From Candidatus Bathyarchaeota archaeon JdFR-04 (GTDB taxonomy: Archaea > Thermoproteota > Bathyarchaeia > Bathyarchaeales > UBA233): a stretch of DNA of 7,141 nt. The notes beneath the pieces are model-generated. The model was not told the DNA's origin. It saw only the letters and a program-made list of their open reading frames with translations, and searched no databases. Of the stretch, positions 6,057 to 7,141 are shown piece after piece. The stretch's first letter is position 1. Every line of letters starts with the position of its first letter. Location of the stretch: positions 1 through 7,141 of the forward strand of contig MTLR01000125.1 of NCBI GenBank assembly GCA_002010925.1, read 5' to 3'. The translations under genes and the position numbers were made by a program.

Positions 6057-6145
6057 GCCGGGATGGCAGAGCGGATAATGCGCAGGCCTTGAGAGCCTGT
6101 GGCCTTTTGTGGGCCGCGTGGGTTCGAATCCCACTCCCGGCGCCA
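6057..6145 (+). tRNA. tRNA-Ser (anticodon UGA)
   Basis: A type II tRNA with a long variable arm. Acceptor GCCGGGA pairs with TCCCGGC, the D stem is GCA/TGC, and the anticodon stem is CAGGC/GCCTG. The loop CTTGAGA gives anticodon UGA at 6090-6092, which reads UCA. The variable arm has GGCC (6101-6104) pairing with GGCC (6112-6115). The T arm is GTGGG/CCCAC with loop TTCGAAT. The discriminator base G at 6142, typical of serine tRNAs, agrees with the anticodon, and the CCA is encoded at 6143-6145. No intron is present. Confidence 0.96.
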
Positions 6146-6396
6146 ACAAAGTCAACTCCGATTATTCTTCCCTAACGTGATCTGTCTTCCGCTTAGGTTT
6201 ATTAGTGCTTTAAGAGCAGCGACTCCATCAGTCTTTTCATCAAAATCATCATCGCATGTGCTATGCCTCAGCTTAACCTATATAAGTGATGCTGAGAACA
6301 TTATAGATACGCGTGCCCTATGTGCTGTTTCTGATAGTGATGAAGAATTAGAAGAATGATGGATTTTACGCGTTAAAACCACAAAGTGAAAGAATC
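6146..6396. other. Intergenic stretch without a convincing gene
   Basis: Between tRNA-Ser and the TFB gene I find no gene with a start codon, ribosome site and family signature. The minus strand holds a 41-codon open stretch (6277-6152) with protein-like composition but no ATG, GTG or TTG. An overlapping plus-strand frame also stays open but runs out of the tRNA itself. The last 35 bases should carry the TFB promoter. Confidence 0.6.
6373..6378 (+). promoter_or_regulatory. Possible TATA box for the TFB gene
   Basis: TTAAAA within GCGTTAAAACC, about 21-25 nt before ATG 6397, which would make the mRNA leaderless. ATTTTAC at 6363-6369 is an alternative that would leave a leader of a few bases with GTGA at 6386-6389 as a weak ribosome site. 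Confidence 0.35.
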
Positions 6397-7141
6397 ATGC
6401 AAAAAGAAATCATATTACAAACTGCGAAAAAGTGTCCTGAATGCAGTAGCTTAAACCTTGTCCACAATCATGACATGGGCGAGATGGTCTGTGGAAACTG
6501 CGGTTTAGTTCTTCGAGAACAGATGATGAATAGGGGTCCAGAATGGCGGGCTTTCACTCTACAGGAGAAAGCGTCTAGGAGCCGTGTTGGAATGCCTGCT
6601 TCTTATTCTGTCTACGATAAAGGATTGTCCACGACTATAGATCGCGTGAATCGAGATGCTTTTGGCCGTAAGCTTCCGCTTTCGACAAGGCTCCAAATGT
6701 GGCGATTAAGAAAGTGGCAGATTCGCTCCCGTGTCCACTCCTCCATTGACAGAAACCTTGCTCAGGCCATGAGAGAGTTGGATCGCCTTTCTGACAAAAC
6801 CTACATTCCTAGGCCTGTCAAGGAGAAGGCTGCAGTCATTTACCGTAAGGCTTTGGACAAGAATTTGGTTCGCGGCAGATCAATAGCAGCTATTGCCGCC
6901 GCTGCGCTTTATGTTGCTTGCCGTAGAAGTGAAACCCCGAGAACTCTTCACGAAATTGCGGAAGCCAGCCTAGTTAATAAAAAAGATGTTGCGCGTTGTT
7001 ATCGGCTTTTGCTTCGTGAACTCGATATGCAGATGCCCATTGCCAATCCGCTTATCTACATTTCAAAGATCGCAGGAAGGACAGGAATTTCAGGTAAAAC
7101 CCAAGGACTTGCCATAAAAATTCTTCGTAAAGCAAAAAAGA
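6397..7141 (+). CDS. tfb: Transcription initiation factor IIB (TFB), partial
   Basis: The first 248 residues of archaeal TFB, the factor that binds the TBP-TATA complex and BRE and recruits RNA polymerase; the second core repeat is cut by the window edge. Domains in order are a zinc ribbon with CPEC (C13, C16) and CGNC (C32, C35), then the B-reader/linker with GPEWRAF (47-53), RVG (63-65) and DKGLST (74-79). RLRKWQIRSRV follows (103-113). The first cyclin-like repeat spans about 117-207, including RGRSIAAIAAAALYVACRR (159-177), and the second begins near 217 (NPLIYISKIAG). Differences from common TFBs are Asn45 before GPEW, where Asp or similar is more usual, and Tyr73 in place of the His of HDKGLST. 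It may be one of several paralogues. ATG 6397 is the natural start, leaving 12 residues before the first zinc cysteine. Confidence 0.96.
   Translation, partial: MQKEIILQTAKKCPECSSLNLVHNHDMGEMVCGNCGLVLREQMMNRGPEWRAFTLQEKASRSRVGMPASYSVYDKGLSTTIDRVNRDAFGRKLPLSTRLQMWRLRKWQIRSRVHSSIDRNLAQAMRELDRLSDKTYIPRPVKEKAAVIYRKALDKNLVRGRSIAAIAAAALYVACRRSETPRTLHEIAEASLVNKKDVARCYRLLLRELDMQMPIANPLIYISKIAGRTGISGKTQGLAIKILRKAKK

Noticed and set aside
4299..6145. Repeat between the two tRNA genes (GGGTTCGAATCCC), considered as attachment sites
   Set aside because: This is the conserved T arm found in all tRNAs; the flanks differ and no integrase is present.
6228..6252. Minus-strand box C (ATGATGA) and CTGA, resembling a C/D guide RNA
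   Set aside because: The two boxes are 14 nt apart, but the would-be C' box overlaps CTGA and no second D box follows, so the two-guide layout of archaeal C/D RNAs is not met.
6099..6359. 86-codon plus-strand frame after tRNA-Ser
   Set aside because: It begins inside the tRNA, has no ATG and no family signature; its open state partly comes from the GC-rich tRNA.

Overview
The window reads as part of the chromosome of an anaerobic archaeon. The evidence is a transcription factor B gene at the right end, TATA/BRE-like promoters upstream of several genes, tRNA genes with encoded CCA ends, frequent GTG/TTG starts, and HdrA, polyferredoxin and 2-oxoacid:ferredoxin oxidoreductase genes. The gene content would fit an uncultivated TACK lineage such as Bathyarchaeia or a methanogen-related group, but the lineage is a guess without a database search. 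No insertion sequence, CRISPR array, prophage or defence island is visible.

Left part (1-4190, all minus strand): two adjacent transcription units of redox genes. The upstream unit is korA-korB-korC (4190 down to 1707), overlapping head to tail by 4 and 8 bp. It encodes the alpha, beta and gamma subunits of a KorABC-type 2-oxoacid:ferredoxin oxidoreductase. After a 128-bp gap holding a good TATA box comes a second unit: a six-cluster polyferredoxin whose end overlaps by 8 bp the start of hdrA, which runs off the left edge. The delta (ferredoxin) subunit gene usual in such oxidoreductases is not seen in this window. A reasonable inference is that low-potential electrons from oxidative decarboxylation of a 2-oxoacid pass through the polyferredoxin to the flavin protein HdrA, or run the other way for reductive carboxylation.

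Middle (4191-5971): a divergent promoter region and tRNA-Gly(CCC) on the plus strand, then a GYD-domain protein and a MazG-like nucleotide pyrophosphohydrolase, both plus strand. A HAD-superfamily protein on the minus strand converges on the MazG gene with only 7 bp between stop codons. The HAD protein lacks the usual second aspartate of motif I.

Right part (5972-7141): back-to-back promoters for the HAD gene and tRNA-Ser(UGA), a 251-bp stretch with no convincing gene, then the first 248 codons of a transcription factor B gene that continues past the window.

The most interesting item is the joint kor/polyferredoxin/hdrA neighbourhood. The rest is mostly conserved housekeeping, and I see no clearly new system.
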